From JANXQG01 sp963719885 (lineage in GTDB: Bacteria; Planctomycetota; Planctomycetia; Pirellulales; Thermoguttaceae), in NCBI GenBank assembly GCA_963719885.1, contig CAVRDP010000007.1, positions 248,001 through 312,000 of the forward strand: DNA of 64,000 nt. The letters run 5' to 3'. Positions 16,869-27,363 of the stretch are shown here, one piece after another. The first letter of the stretch is position 1; every line of letters starts with the position of its first letter. The translations under genes were made by a program, and so were the position numbers. Below the pieces are notes generated by a model that saw only the letters and a program-made list of their open reading frames with translations, searched no databases and had not been told where the DNA came from.

Positions 16869-17615
16869 CTATCGCCCGTCCCGCAGCCGATCACCGAGGA
16901 AATTGTCCAGGTCGGGAATGTCGTAGATCTTGGCGATGGTCTTCTCGAAGGGGTATTCAACCCGGCGGAAACGAACGACGTTGTCTTCCAGCACTGCGTA
17001 GCAGGACTTGGGATTTCCGTCGCGGGGCTGGCCTACGGAGCCCACGTTGATCATGGCCTTTTCTTCCCCCAGGCGGAATTCGTGATTGATTTCGTCGGGG
17101 CTGAGAAACTGAAATTGGTCCGTAAAGACCCCCGGCACGTGCGTGTGGCCTTGGAACGAGTACCGGGGGATCAGGGCAAATATTTTCTCCAGTTTCCGGC
17201 GGTTATAAATGTCCTCCGGGAAGACGTATTCGTTCAACGGGTTTCGGGCCGAACCGTGGACGAAGAGGAATTTGTCTTCCTGGTGAGTGCGGGGCAGTTC
17301 GCCGAGAAAATCCCAACGCCGTTGGCGGTCGGCCGCCGAGCCGCCGTCTTCCAGTTGCATGCGGGTCCAGAAGATGGCCCGTTCGGCGCCGGAGTTGAAT
17401 CCTTCCGGATCGAAGAGCGCCCCTTGGTCGTGATTGCCCAGCAGGCAGACTTTGCACTGCATGATCAGGTCAATGCACTCGCGGGGGTTGGGGCCGTAGC
17501 CCACTAGGTCGCCAAGGCAGTAGACCTCGGAAATTCCCTGGCTGCGGATGTCGGCATACACGGCCTCGAGCGCTTCGAGGTTGCTGTGGATATCGCTGAT
17601 TAGGGCACGTTTCAC
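16869..17615 (-). CDS. Calcineurin-like metallophosphoesterase
   Basis: This 248-aa protein has the metal-binding blocks in order: SDIHSN (DxH) at 7-12, GDLVGYGPNP (GDxVGYG) at about 35-44, LLGNHDQG (GNHD) at about 58-65, and FVHGSA then GHTHVPG further on. All ligands are present, so it should be an active phosphodiesterase or phosphatase. The GDLVGYGP variant is common in small YfcE/diadenosine-tetraphosphatase-like proteins; the natural substrate cannot be told. It is transcribed ahead of yidC and divergently from tsaB. Confidence 0.88.
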   Translation of the reverse strand: MKRALISDIHSNLEALEAVYADIRSQGISEVYCLGDLVGYGPNPRECIDLIMQCKVCLLGNHDQGALFDPEGFNSGAERAIFWTRMQLEDGGSAADRQRRWDFLGELPRTHQEDKFLFVHGSARNPLNEYVFPEDIYNRRKLEKIFALIPRYSFQGHTHVPGVFTDQFQFLSPDEINHEFRLGEEKAMINVGSVGQPRDGNPKSCYAVLEDNVVRFRRVEYPFEKTIAKIYDIPDLDNFLGDRLRDGR

Positions 17616-17846
17616 GCTGGATTACCTTCGGGTGCGCTCTGCCGGTCCTGTCTGCGGCAGTGGACTGGGCGTTTGCCCACTTTCTCTAAAATACACGGTA
17701 GAGGTAGGTGCAAGCCGACCCCACAACTGTCCAAGTTCCGCAACTAAAGCCGGAAAAGCCTTCGGGTGGAATGCTACCCGTGAGAACGGAAAGACACTAT
17801 ATTGTTGCACAATGGCACGGTCAAGTCGAGCCCCCCAGAAATCGTC

Positions 17847-18527
17847 ATGTTTTGCATTCTTGCCCTGGAAACCAGCGAGCTAACCGGCAGCGTGGCCGCG
17901 GCGGCCGATGGTAAACTATTGGCAGAATTGCAGTTAGATTCGCAGCAGCGGAGCGCGAAGTCGCTTGCGCCGGCGATCCGGTCGCTTCTGGACCAGGTTG
18001 GATGGCAGCCGCGCCAAATTCACTTGTTGGCAGTGACCGTAGGCCCGGGATCGTTTACCGGACTACGTGTAGGAGTGGTAACGGCAAAGATGTTTGCCTA
18101 TGCCGCCGGGGCCGAGGTCTTGGGAATCAGCACCCTGGAGGCCATCGCCGCCGCCGCGCCCGATCGGATCCCGGCAGTCTCGGTGGCCGTCGACGCCCAG
18201 CGGGGCGACGTTGTTGCGCAGCGGTTTCGCCGGAAATCCGCCGGCTGGCTGGAGCCCGAGAACGAGCTGGCCCTCGTGCCCATGGAGCAATGGCTTGCCA
18301 CGCTGCCGCCCGGTTTCGCCGTTTCCGGCCCGGTTCTGAAGAAGTGGACCAATCCGCTGCCAGCGGGGGTTGCGATGCTTGATCGAGCGTTTTGGCGGCC
18401 GATGGCCGGCAACGTGGCCCGACTGGCCTATCGCGATTATCAGGCCGGCCGGCGCGACGATCTCTGGAATCTGTTGCCCGTTTACTCGCGCCCCAGTGCG
18501 GCGGAAGAAAAGTGGCGAAAAAGTTGA
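17847..18527 (+). CDS. tsaB: tRNA N6-threonylcarbamoyladenosine synthesis protein TsaB
   Basis: TsaB is the ASKHA-fold partner of TsaD and TsaE in making t6A37 on ANN-decoding tRNAs. The start at ATG 17847 (MFCILALETSE) gives the family N-terminus ILALETSELTGSVAAA; the in-frame ATG 45 bp upstream adds an unsupported extension. The hallmark VGPGSFTGLRVGVVTAKM is at about 65-82, followed by LEAIAAAAP. Its 226 aa match the family length. It is monocistronic here, without tsaD, tsaE or rimI nearby. Confidence 0.9.
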   Translation: MFCILALETSELTGSVAAAADGKLLAELQLDSQQRSAKSLAPAIRSLLDQVGWQPRQIHLLAVTVGPGSFTGLRVGVVTAKMFAYAAGAEVLGISTLEAIAAAAPDRIPAVSVAVDAQRGDVVAQRFRRKSAGWLEPENELALVPMEQWLATLPPGFAVSGPVLKKWTNPLPAGVAMLDRAFWRPMAGNVARLAYRDYQAGRRDDLWNLLPVYSRPSAAEEKWRKS

Positions 18528-18674
18528 TTTGCCTTCCCGCGAGCGCGGGCCTCGGCGCAACGTTTTTCTTTCGATTCCTGGAATCTCAATTTCCCGTGCA
18601 TAGAATGGTAATAGGGCCAGGGGCTACGCATCGGGCTGACCCGTCATGCCGGGCAATTTTCGAAAGGCACATTT

Positions 18675-19361
18675 ATGAATACCCAGGAGATGGTTAGTCG
18701 TTGTTCGCTGGCGGCTGAGGCTTTCAACCGCCACGAGCACCGCAGCGACGGATTGCAGGTTATCGAGGGCCTATGTGGCGGATTGACACTGATTCGCGAT
18801 GCCGTGTACGCCCGCGTTCACTCCGACGTGGAACGCCGCGTGGGAATGGACTCGATGATCTTTCCCCTTTCCGAAGAAAAGTCCGAGCGGACCACCAAGC
18901 TGGAAATCGAGATCTATCAGCTCGTCGTCGCGGCCGGCGCGGTGCAAGACCGGGGGTATGTCGCCGATGGCAACTGGTTCCGCGATTGGCTCGCCCAGCT
19001 TCGAATGGGCAATGTGGACGGCAACAGCCGTGCCGCACGTCGCATCGCCTATTATGTCAGCAAGCGGGCCAACGACCAGCGGCTGGCCTTCGGCAACATC
19101 CTGGCCACGGCCCAGCCCGAGGCCAGCCGGGCGCCGTTGATCCTGCTGCGACTGGTCCCGGCGGCCGTGCAGATCGCCACGGCTTTGGCCTTTGGCAAGA
19201 CGGCCGATGCCCAGCAGTGGCGGCACGAGCAGACCGAGATCCTGCCTTCGATTTCGGATTGCTATCGCTGTCATGGCAAGCTCCTGGAAAACGGCGAACA
19301 GTGTACGATGTGCGGCAACCCGCTCTGGACCTACGACTGGCTGACGAACACGGACGGATGA
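18675..19361 (+). CDS. Helical protein with C-terminal zinc ribbon, unknown function
   Basis: This 228-aa protein is mostly helical (for example SERTTKLEIEIYQLVVAAG and SRAARRIAYYVSKRA). It ends in a four-cysteine zinc-ribbon-like motif, CYRCHGKLLENGEQCTMCG, near 197-215. An RVGMDSMIFPL segment occurs at about 55-65. There is no enzymatic motif and no signal peptide, so it is probably cytosolic and protein- or nucleic-acid-binding. I do not recognise a named family. The ATG at 18675 is the first in a clean frame, after an intergenic gap of about 150 bp. A degenerate gene follows immediately. Confidence 0.7.
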   Translation: MNTQEMVSRCSLAAEAFNRHEHRSDGLQVIEGLCGGLTLIRDAVYARVHSDVERRVGMDSMIFPLSEEKSERTTKLEIEIYQLVVAAGAVQDRGYVADGNWFRDWLAQLRMGNVDGNSRAARRIAYYVSKRANDQRLAFGNILATAQPEASRAPLILLRLVPAAVQIATALAFGKTADAQQWRHEQTEILPSISDCYRCHGKLLENGEQCTMCGNPLWTYDWLTNTDG

Positions 19362-19577
19362 AGCAACGACTGGCTCTACTCGCGGGCCGGGTTGGATGCA
19401 GCCTTTACGGCACTTCGGCCTGCGGGCGTGCTGGCCGTATGGTCGGCTGGTCCCAATCGGATCGTTGCGCGGCGTCTGCGCGAAACCGGCTTCGGCTTGC
19501 AACAGGTCCACGTGCGGTTGCGCGGTCCCCACAAGGGAACACGGCAGATAATTTGGCTTGCCCAGCGCAGTCCGTGA
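19362..19577 (+). pseudogene. 3' fragment of a spermidine-synthase-like methyltransferase-fold gene
   Basis: The frame SNDWLYSRAGLDAAFTALRP followed by GVLAVWSAGPNRIVARRLRE and ending QIIWLAQRSP corresponds to the last ~70 residues of spermidine-synthase-like proteins (ND.LYS..GL..A...LRPGGVLAVWSA). The SAM-binding core and start are missing. It begins right at the stop of the preceding gene, so an upstream deletion fused the two. Probably not translated. Confidence 0.6.
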
Positions 19578-19644
19578 CCGCTGTCTGAGGGTTAATCCAC
19601 ATTTCTCACCAGATTGTGGGGTGCGTGAAGCGAACCGCCGGGAA

Positions 19645-19721
19645 AATGGTGGGTTGCGCACAGCTTCAAACCCTCGGAAACGCCCTCCACTGTTCTAGAG
19701 CGGTTCGCGCAACGCACCATT
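19645..19721. repeat. Short inverted repeat (AATGGTG-GTTGCGC type)
   Basis: AATGGTGGGTTGCGC (19645-19659) pairs with GCGCAACGCACCATT (19707-19721) with one mismatch. It lies in the roughly 310-bp gap between the spermidine-synthase remnant and the efflux operon. I see no gene or clear promoter in the rest of the gap. Confidence 0.55.
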
Positions 19722-19888
19722 AGAGCAGAGTTTCCTTGCTCCACCCATCCTACGGCTAAGCGCGGTCTAAGGCGTAACCCTGTTCCGGAGCGCGACCCCT
19801 TGCCCGATTCTTGCTGGCACGTATAGGATTCTACGAACGCGTTGCGTGCGACACGTTCCAACTTCCAATCCACATGTGGGAAATGGGC

Positions 19889-21397
19889 ATGTCCAATGCT
19901 GCTTCCGATACCGCTGTCCTGACCAAGGAATCCGAGCCGGCCGTCGTCCCTAGGCCACCGCAATCACGCCCGGCTAGGGCGCGCTTGCCGTCGCGCCGGA
20001 CCCTGCTGGTTGGCGGCGCCGTTCCGGCCCTGTCCATCGGCCTGTGGATGGTTATCCCATGGCTCGATCGGGCGTTGAGCACTGTTTCAACCGACGACGC
20101 CTACGTGAGCGATTATGTGACGTTTGTGGCGCCGCGGGTTTCCGGGCAGGTCGTGCGGGTGCTCGTCGAGGACAACAATCGCGTTCACAAGGGCGACGTC
20201 CTTGTCGAACTCGATCCGATTCCGTACCAGGTGCAGGTCGATATCGCGGAGGCAGCCGTTGTCGCGGCCAAGGCCGATCTCGTGGCCACGACGGCCGCCA
20301 CGCGGGGCGCCGTGGGAAAGGCTCGGAGCCTGCGTTTCAACCTGCAACATGCCATCGAACAGGTTGATAATCAGATCGCTCTGCTACGGGCCAACGTGGC
20401 GACGCTCGAATCGCAAAAGGCCACGCTCACACTCGCGCAAGCGAACTTCGAGAGGGACGCAAAGCTCGTCGTCACGCACGCAGTCTCGCAAGAGGAATAT
20501 GATCAGGCGCGTTCGGCACTGGGGGTTGCCAAGGCCCAGGTCAAGCAGGCGTTGGAGGGCGTTTACCAGACGCGGGTTTCGCTCGGGCTGCCGGCCGTTC
20601 CGCCCGACGGCAAGGACTTGACCGACGTGCCCGCGAATCTTGACGAGACCTTTTCCAGCGTTCGCCAGGCGCAGTCGCAGTTGATCGAGTCGGCCGCCGT
20701 GTTGGGCGTTGTCCCGACTTCGTACGACCTCACGCCGAAGAAGATGATCGCCGAATTCATGCATCGCGATCCGCAAGAGAACATCGATCGCATCTATGCC
20801 AAGATTGTCCCCGACGCGCCCGCCGTCAAGCAGGCCGAAGCCAAGCTCCTCCAGGCCCAGCGCAACCTCGACCAGGCCAGGCTCAATCTCAGCTATTGCC
20901 GCGTCTTTGCGGAAATCGACGGCGTCGTCAGCCGCCGCAACGTCAATCCGGGCAACAACGTTCAGGCGGGCCAACAGGTGATGGCCCTGCAGTCGGTCCG
21001 GGACCTATGGATCGACGCCAACTTCAAGGAGACGCAACTTGCCGAACTTCGCATCGGGCAGCACGTCGATCTGTACGCCGACATGTACGGCGGGCGGAAG
21101 AAGTTCCAGGGCCACATCTCCGGATTCACGATGGGCACCGGCTCGACCATCGCGATCTTGCCGCCGGAGAATGCGACGGGAAACTTCGTCAAAGTGGTGC
21201 AGCGGCTTCCCGTGCGGATCGAATTGGACAACTACGATCCGGACAAGGACCCCTTGTTCATCGGCCTTTCCGTAACGCCTTACGTCTATTTCAAGAAGGA
21301 GCCGACGGGACCGCATGCCGGTGATATCCTTCAGCCTTATTTGGCGCAGTTGCCCGCTCGCCAAGAACCGGCAAGTCCGCCGGAGTTGAAGCCATGA
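19889..21397 (+). CDS. HlyD/EmrA-type membrane fusion protein
   Basis: This periplasmic adaptor of a tripartite efflux pump is about 502 aa. A single N-terminal membrane segment (TLLVGGAVPALSIGLWMVI) is followed by the DDAYVSDYVTFVAPRVSG strand of the EmrA family. A split biotinyl-lipoyl domain (VRVLVEDNNRVHKGD; later SRRNVNPGNNVQAGQQV) flanks a long coiled-coil hairpin, and a C-terminal beta-barrel contains LWIDANFKETQLAELRIGQ. The start is ambiguous among ATG 19874, 19883 and 19889; I chose the last because GGGAAATGGG precedes it. It overlaps the MFS gene by ATGA. No outer-membrane TolC gene is adjacent. Confidence 0.87.
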   Translation: MSNAASDTAVLTKESEPAVVPRPPQSRPARARLPSRRTLLVGGAVPALSIGLWMVIPWLDRALSTVSTDDAYVSDYVTFVAPRVSGQVVRVLVEDNNRVHKGDVLVELDPIPYQVQVDIAEAAVVAAKADLVATTAATRGAVGKARSLRFNLQHAIEQVDNQIALLRANVATLESQKATLTLAQANFERDAKLVVTHAVSQEEYDQARSALGVAKAQVKQALEGVYQTRVSLGLPAVPPDGKDLTDVPANLDETFSSVRQAQSQLIESAAVLGVVPTSYDLTPKKMIAEFMHRDPQENIDRIYAKIVPDAPAVKQAEAKLLQAQRNLDQARLNLSYCRVFAEIDGVVSRRNVNPGNNVQAGQQVMALQSVRDLWIDANFKETQLAELRIGQHVDLYADMYGGRKKFQGHISGFTMGTGSTIAILPPENATGNFVKVVQRLPVRIELDNYDPDKDPLFIGLSVTPYVYFKKEPTGPHAGDILQPYLAQLPARQEPASPPELKP

Positions 21398-23002
21398 GCG
21401 CGGTCGCCCTGCCGCTTCCGCTGGCCCGCAAGGCCGTCAACCCGTGGTTGGTCGCGGTGGTAGTCGTCATACCGACCTTCATGGAGGTGCTCGATACGAC
21501 GGTGGCGAACGTCTCGTTGCGCTACATCGCCGGGGGCTTGTCGGCCGCGGTTATCGATAGCCGAGTGGGTGATCACGAGCTATCTGGCCGCCAATGCGAT
21601 CGTCGTGCCGATGTCCGGCTGGCTCGCCGTCCGCCTCGGCCGCCGCAACTACTTCCTGCTCTCGATCGCCGTGTTCACGATCAGCTCGGGCCTCTGCGGC
21701 ATGGCCACCAGTCTCTGGCAGATCATTCTCTTCCGCGCCATGCAGGGTCTGGCGGGCGGCGGGCTGCAACCGTCCAGCCAGGGCATCTTGTTGGACTCCT
21801 TTCCCCAGGAGAAACAGGGGGCCGCCATGACGCTCTTCGGCGTCGCGGCCTTGTTGGCGCCCGTCGTCGGTCCAACGCTGGGCGGCTGGATCACGGTCCA
21901 ATACGAGTGGCGATGGATCTTTTACATCAACGTGCCGGTGGGACTGCTTGCCCTGTTGGCTTGTTATGCGATTGTCGAAGACCCCGCCTATCTCAAGGCC
22001 GAAACGGCCGCGGCCGGCAAGAAGAAGGTCCGCTTCGACACGATCGGCCTGAGCCTGTTGGTCATCGCGATGGCTTCCTGGGAAATCGTGCTCAGCAAGG
22101 GGCAAGAGTGGGACTGGTCCGGCGATCCTTTTTGGCGCGTTCAGACGTTGGCCCTGCTCTTCGTTTTCGGCCTGGGCGGGCTGATCGTCTGGGAGACGCG
22201 CCAGAAGAACCCGATCGTCAACTTCCGCCCTTTGCTGGAACGGAATTTCGCGCTTTCGAGCATTCTCATTTTTTCGGCCTACGCCGTCTTGTACGGCGCG
22301 TCCACATCGCTGCCCGCCTTGCAGCAAGAGCTTTTCGGCTACGACGCGCTGGTCTCGGGCCTGGTGATGTCGCCCGCCGGCATTTCCGCGATCGTGGCCT
22401 TGCCGATCGTCGGATTTCTCCTCGGCCGCCGCTTGGACGGTCGCTGGCTGATCGCCAGCGGCCTCCTCATTGTTGCCGTGGCAAATTTCTGGATGTCGCA
22501 GATGAATTTATTGATCAGTCCCTGGCAGGTAGTATGGCCGCGGGTGGTGCTGATCCTGGGCCTATCGCTGCTCTTTGCGCCGCTGAATGTGGCGGCATTC
22601 ATGCATCTCCCCCGCGAGCTCCGTGGCGCCGCGGTGGGGCTTTTCGCCCTGCTGCGCAACGAGGGGGGCAGCGTCGGCACGTCCTGCGCCCAGACGTTCG
22701 AGGAGCGCCGCCAGCAATTTCATGATCTGCGGCTGAACGAGTGGATCACGCATTTTCATGAGCCCGTAAATCTGTATGCGAAGCAGTTGCGGGAACTTTT
22801 CTTCCAAAGCACGGGCGACGCGAATCTATCGCAGCAGATGGCACTGCAAAAGTTGGCCAACGACCGCGAGCAACAGGCGGCATCGTTGTCCTACTTCGAC
22901 TGTTTTTTGGCATTCGCCGTAGTGGCCCTGTGCCTATCCTTGCTGGTGCCCTTCATGAAGCGCTCGGTCGCCGAGAAGGGCGCGAGAGTCTCGGCGGAAT
23001 GA
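21394..23002 (+). CDS. DHA2-family drug efflux permease, EmrB-like (one frameshift)
   Basis: This is a proton-driven multidrug transporter of the 14-helix MFS class. The first frame gives PWLVAVVVVIPTFMEVLDTT and VANVSLRYIAGGLS, the motif D1 region. The frame shifts at about 21550 and continues AEWVITSYLAANAIVVPMSG, WLAVRLGRRNYFLLS (motif A), FRAMQGLAGGGLQPSSQ (motif B) and VGPTLGGWITVQYEWRWIFY (motif C). Length after repair is about 535 aa, normal for DHA2. Its start overlaps the fusion-protein stop by four bases, so the pair forms one transport operon. Confidence 0.87.
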
Positions 23003-23171
23003 GAAGGCGTTGGGTGGCATGCCTTCACGCGGCCGTTTGAGACTTGGCGCAGGCGGGAAAAGCCCAACCGGCCGCGGGTAGGCATGTTGGCTGCGGGGCT
23101 GGCATGTCTCACGTCGCGCGCCTGGACCAACATGCCCGGGCACCATGTACTTACCACCAACGGCGTCTAAC

Positions 23172-23822
23172 TCAGACCTGCATGGCGAGTTCGCCGGCAA
23201 ATTCCTCGGCTGCCTCAGAGGCTTGGGCGATGGCCTTGCGCGTGGCGGCCTCGACCTGCTCGGGCCCTTGCATCGTGCCTTGGATGGTAACGGTCCGAAT
23301 GTCCGTGAAACCGATGAATCCGAAAATGCTGCGCAGGTAAGTCTCCTGGAAATCGAAGGTCTCACGCGGGTCGCCCGTTGGATAGGCGCCGCCGCGGGCC
23401 AGAATAAGCATCAAGGGCTTGCCCGAAACGAGCCCCGTGTAGCCTTTCCCGGGGGAAAAGGCAACAGTCAACGACGGCTGGACGATCACGTCGATGTACT
23501 GCTTCAAGCGATAAGGGACACCGAAATTCCACATCGGGCTGGAAAGCACGTATTTGTCGAACCCCTTGAAGTGGTTGATAGTCTTGACGACGGGCTGCCA
23601 GGCGGCCTCGGCCTCGTCACGAGGTGTCTGACCGGCGATCACGGCGTATTTGGCCTTGGCCTGCGGCGCGTAAAACGATGGGATGTCGGCCTGGAACAGG
23701 TCCAAGACCTCGATGCTGTCCTCCGGCCGTGCTTGCCGGTACGAATCAAGGAATGCCTTGGCCACTCGCGTGGAGTACGACTCGACCCGGGGACTGGCCA
23801 GAATGTGCAGCAGTTTTGCCAT
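23172..23822 (-). CDS. azoR: FMN-dependent NADH-azoreductase
   Basis: This flavodoxin-fold quinone/azo reductase is 216 aa. N-terminal LLHILASPRVESYSTRVAK binds the FMN phosphate. The conserved SSPMWNFGVPYRLKQYIDVI segment, with the family MWNF motif, is near 93-113, and ARGGAYPTG and GFIGFTDIRTV follow as expected. AzoR enzymes detoxify quinones and act in thiol stress. The ATG at 23822 has a good ribosome binding site (AAAGGAG, 6 nt). A TATAAT lies about 35 bp upstream of the start. Confidence 0.9.
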   Translation of the reverse strand: MAKLLHILASPRVESYSTRVAKAFLDSYRQARPEDSIEVLDLFQADIPSFYAPQAKAKYAVIAGQTPRDEAEAAWQPVVKTINHFKGFDKYVLSSPMWNFGVPYRLKQYIDVIVQPSLTVAFSPGKGYTGLVSGKPLMLILARGGAYPTGDPRETFDFQETYLRSIFGFIGFTDIRTVTIQGTMQGPEQVEAATRKAIAQASEAAEEFAGELAMQV

Positions 23823-23885
23823 GGTAGTCTCCTTTCTGAAGAGTTGCTGGAATTATAGGCATGCAAGTCAAGTGGGTTGCGTCAT

Positions 23886-25530
23886 TCAGCCGCTGATCGA
23901 CAGCAATCGATGTACGCACGTGACCGCCATCGAGCCGTCGCCAACGGCGAAGCCCACGCGCTTGGTGGACCCCGAGCGGATATCTCCGGCGGCAAGTATG
24001 CCTGGCGCGGTCGTCTCCAGCGGGCAAGGGTCGCGATCGTGGCGGGGCCATAATCCGGAACGGACGACATCGGTGCCGGTCAACAGATAACCGTTGGCAT
24101 CGCGGGCAATGTCCGCTGGCAGCCACTCGGCCGACGGCTCGGCGCCGATGAAAACGAAGACGGCCGAACAAGGCACGGCACGCTGGGCTTGAGTGACGTT
24201 ATTCCTCAGGGTAATCGCTTCCACGTGGCGATTTCCCTGAATCGCTGCGATCTCGGTCTGTTCGTGGACGAGCACGTTGGCGGTTGCCCGAACGCGCTGC
24301 GACAAGTATTCCGACATGCCGGGACCCAGCGTGCGGCGGATCAGCAAGTGTACCTTGCGCGCCGGACAGCACTCCGCCAGAAACATGACGGCCTGTCCGG
24401 CCGAGTTGCCGCCGCCGACAACGGCGACATCGGCGCGGTCGTAGAGGTCGGCTTCCACCGTCGTGCAGGCGTAATAGATGCCGGCGCCGGCAAAGCGGTC
24501 CGCGCCGACGGCGTCCAGCCGTCGCCAACGAACGCCCAGGGCGAGAAGAAGGACCCGGCAGCGAATCGCCGCGCCGCAATCCAGTTGCAGCGTGTGCAAC
24601 TCGTCGACGGACCGTGCGGGAAGCACCTTGTTGACCGCGACTGGGGCGACAAGCCGGGCGCCGAACTTGAGCATTTGCAAGACGCCGCGCGTGGCCAAGT
24701 CCGCGCCGCTCAATCCGGCCGGGAAACCGATGAAGTTCTCGATCCGCGACGATCCCCCGGCCTGACCGCCCGGTCCGAGCCTGTCGAGCATCAAGGTGGA
24801 AATGCCTTCCGACGAGGCGTACACGGCGGCCGCGATGCCCGCCGGACCGGCCCCGACAATCGCCAGATCGACCTCTTGCGACGGACAGTGTTTCCAGATG
24901 CCGGCCTCGCTGGCCAGCTCTTGCAGCGAAGGATTCACGAGGACCCGCCCGTTGCCGCATTCAATCACCGGCGTCCTTCCCGGCGAGCCCAGTGCCCTGA
25001 GCGCGCGTTCGGCCGTCTTCGGTTTCCGTGTCGAACCAGGTAAAGGGAACGAAGTTCTTGTAAAGAAACTCGCGGACCGTGTTCGTATCGCGGCAGCGTC
25101 CCGGACCGACGACGCGCAGGCCCAGCGTGCCCGACTGCGACAAAAGCTCTCGCCGCCGCGTGAAGGCGGTGATCAGCTTTTCGCCGAAACTGGGCACGCG
25201 ATTCAGCAAGGCCCTGAGTTGGCCGCCGGGAATGCAGAGCAGACGGGTTTTGCCCCGCGCCACGCCGCTCACGATCACCGGACGACCGGTGAGCAGGTCG
25301 ATGTCTCCGGAGAACTGCCCGGGATCGTGTACGACGATGACCCGCTGGCCGTCCGTCGGATTGCGGATTTCAAGCTGGCCGCATTCGACAATGTACAGAT
25401 CGATATCTGCTTGACCGGCCCGAAAGACGGTCTCGCCGTCAGCGTAGTCGCGAACCGTCGCCAGCGGCCTGACGAGCGCGACCTCGCCGCTGGTCAATCG
25501 AGGAAATGCCGCTTCTTCAATCTGGGCCAT
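23886..25530 (-). CDS. Cyclic-nucleotide-binding / thioredoxin-reductase-like fusion (one frameshift)
   Basis: The start at ATG 25530 has GGAG 8 nt upstream. The first ~120 aa form a cNMP-binding domain (TVFRAGQADIDLYIVECG, then GQFSGDIDLLTGRP). A small glutaredoxin-like linker (CRDTNTVREFLYKNFVPFTW) follows. The frame breaks near 25010, then an FAD/NAD(P)H reductase follows: VDLAIVGAGPAGIAAAVYAS (FAD), DVAVVGGGNSAGQAVMF (NADPH) and GILAAGDIRSGSTKRVGFAV. The redox CxxC of classical thioredoxin reductase is replaced by YYACTTVEADL, so it may pass electrons differently. Two separate overlapping genes are possible, but the known single-chain family with this domain order makes a sequencing frameshift likelier. 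Confidence 0.85.
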
Positions 25531-25586
25531 GGTTGACGCTCCGCTTCTGCACTGCCAATTATTCCCCAAGAACAACTTGCACCAAA

Positions 25587-25692
25587 GGGATTATATCCGG
25601 CAAGGCAACGGAAAAATAATCGGAAAAATAGTCGGCCTGGCCAGGCGATGCGGCGGCGGCCCTTGCCTTACGGCAATTCGCGCTTAGGATTC
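25587..25692 (-). promoter_or_regulatory. Conserved upstream block, copy 1 (contains TATAAT)
   Basis: On the minus strand this ~100-bp block runs from GGAATCCTAAGCGCGAATTG through a GC-rich middle to CCGTTGCCTTGCCGG-ATATAATC, with TATAAT at 25595-25590, 60 bp before the cNMP-reductase start. The same two conserved halves occur at 29408-29500, before the K+ channel gene. It also overlaps the 3' end of ptsI. It is probably a promoter with an additional regulator site. Confidence 0.5.
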
Positions 25693-27359
25693 CCTATTGA
25701 CCTTGACATCGAGTGTGCGGATGAGCGCCTTCGTTGCGGGAATGACGTTGGGCGCCACGCTCAGCGCGCGAAATCCCATTTTCAGCAAGCGCGGCACGTA
25801 GGCCTCTCGCCCCGCCAACTCCCCGCAGAGCGTGAGGGGCCGATCGGCGGCCTCGCTCACGACGATGCCCAACAGTCGCATCACCGACTCGTGGCCATCC
25901 AGATAGTAATCGTTGACCGAGGCGTCGTCGCGGGCAGCGGCCAAGGTGTATTGGGTGAGATCGTTCGTGCCGATACAGAAAAAGTCGATGTGCTTCGCCA
26001 GCGCGGGAATCGCCAGCGCTGCGGCCGGAGTCTCGACCATTGCGCCGAACGCGGGCGGACTGGCGACCTTGCGCTCTGCGCATAGTGCATCGAAGGTCTC
26101 CCGCATTCGGTGAATATCGTCTTCCAGCGTGACCATCGGAATCAGCACGCGCAGCGAATGCGTCTGGGAAAGTGTCAAGATGGCTCCCAGTTGAGTTCTG
26201 ACCAGCGGCAAGTAGTTCAGGAGCAATCGCACGCCGCGGCGCCCCAACCCAGGGTTGGAAGTGGGAGGCAAGACCAAGTAAGGCAACGGCTTGTCGCCGC
26301 CGACGTTCGAGCAGGCGAACGGTCACCGGCCGCGTGCCCAGCGGTGTGATCAGGCTTTCGAGTTCGCGGCACAATTCGTCCTCGGTCGGCGGCATCGGCC
26401 GCGCGAAGTAGAGTTGCTCGATCCGCAACAGCCCGACGCCGTCGGCGCCGTTGTCGAGGGCGAGTTGCGCGTCATTGCCGATGCCGATATTGGCTTCCAC
26501 GCTGACCAAGTGGCCGTCGAGCGTCCGCGCCGGGTTGCGGCAGGCCGCCTTGCAGCGCACGAGGGTCGCCCGCCACTTTTCCAGCCGCTCCTGGAAGTCG
26601 GTTCTTGTCGCGCTGGTCGGGGCGATCACCAGCGTGCCGCGAAAGCCGTCCAGCAACAGTTCCGTGCCGCTTTTGACGAGCGCGGTGATTCCCGGAATCT
26701 CCGTGATCGTGGGAATTCCTTTTTCACGCGCCAGAAGTGCCGCGTGCGAGCCTTGTCCCAGCGCTTCGACGACCACCGCCGCTACGTGCGACTTGGGTAG
26801 CAAGACGACATCAGACGGCAGAAGCCGCTCGACGACCAGGATGCTCTGCGCCGGAATGGCCTTGAGGCCCGCGTCCTGCGCCGCGCAGTCGCCGGATGAT
26901 GTTGCGGCCCAAATCCAGCACGTCATCGGCGCGCTGGCGGAGGGTTGGGTTCTCGAGCGTTGCGAACTTGCGGTACCAGCGTTGCAATACGCGGCGAACG
27001 ACCGCGTCAGCGGTCGTCGGCGAAGCCCTCAGTTCGCGTTCGAATTCGCCCGAGGCGAACAACTCTCGCAACATCTCGCCATGCGCCCGAAAGATCCCGG
27101 CGAGCGTGGAATCGAATTCGGCTTCGATGCGCTGCGCGTAGCGATCGAGTTCCGCCAGCACCTCCTCGACGCAATGCGCGAGACGAGCCAATTCGCCGTC
27201 CACATCGTCTTCAGCGATCGCTGCCGGCGGGCCGCTCCCCTGCAGCACATCAGCGACGACCCAGGCCTGCCCCATGCCCAAACCCGGCGAGACGCTCCGC
27301 CCGGAAAGCCTCACCTCCGATTCGGCAGGGCCTATTATCGTCGCTGGCAGCGTTTCCAT
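25684..27359 (-). CDS. ptsI: Phosphoenolpyruvate-protein phosphotransferase (PTS enzyme I), two frameshifts
   Basis: Enzyme I takes phosphate from PEP to its active-site histidine and passes it to HPr. The N-terminal part (SVSPGLGMGQAWVVADVL) and HPr-binding helices are in the first frame. A shift near 26880 leads to ILVVERLLPSDVVLLP and the active-site region GQGSHAALLAREKGIPTIT. An extra base near 26310 breaks LLDVGGDKPLPYL, after which PTSNPGLGRRGVRLLL, AMVETPAAAL and FCIGTNDLTQYTLAAARDD complete the PEP-binding barrel. I chose ATG 27359, four bases after the Dps stop, so the two are co-transcribed. No HPr or EII gene is present, which suggests a regulatory or stress role. The GRTSH-type motif is unusual (GQGSH) but keeps the His. 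Confidence 0.87.
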
Positions 27360-27363
27360 GCGG

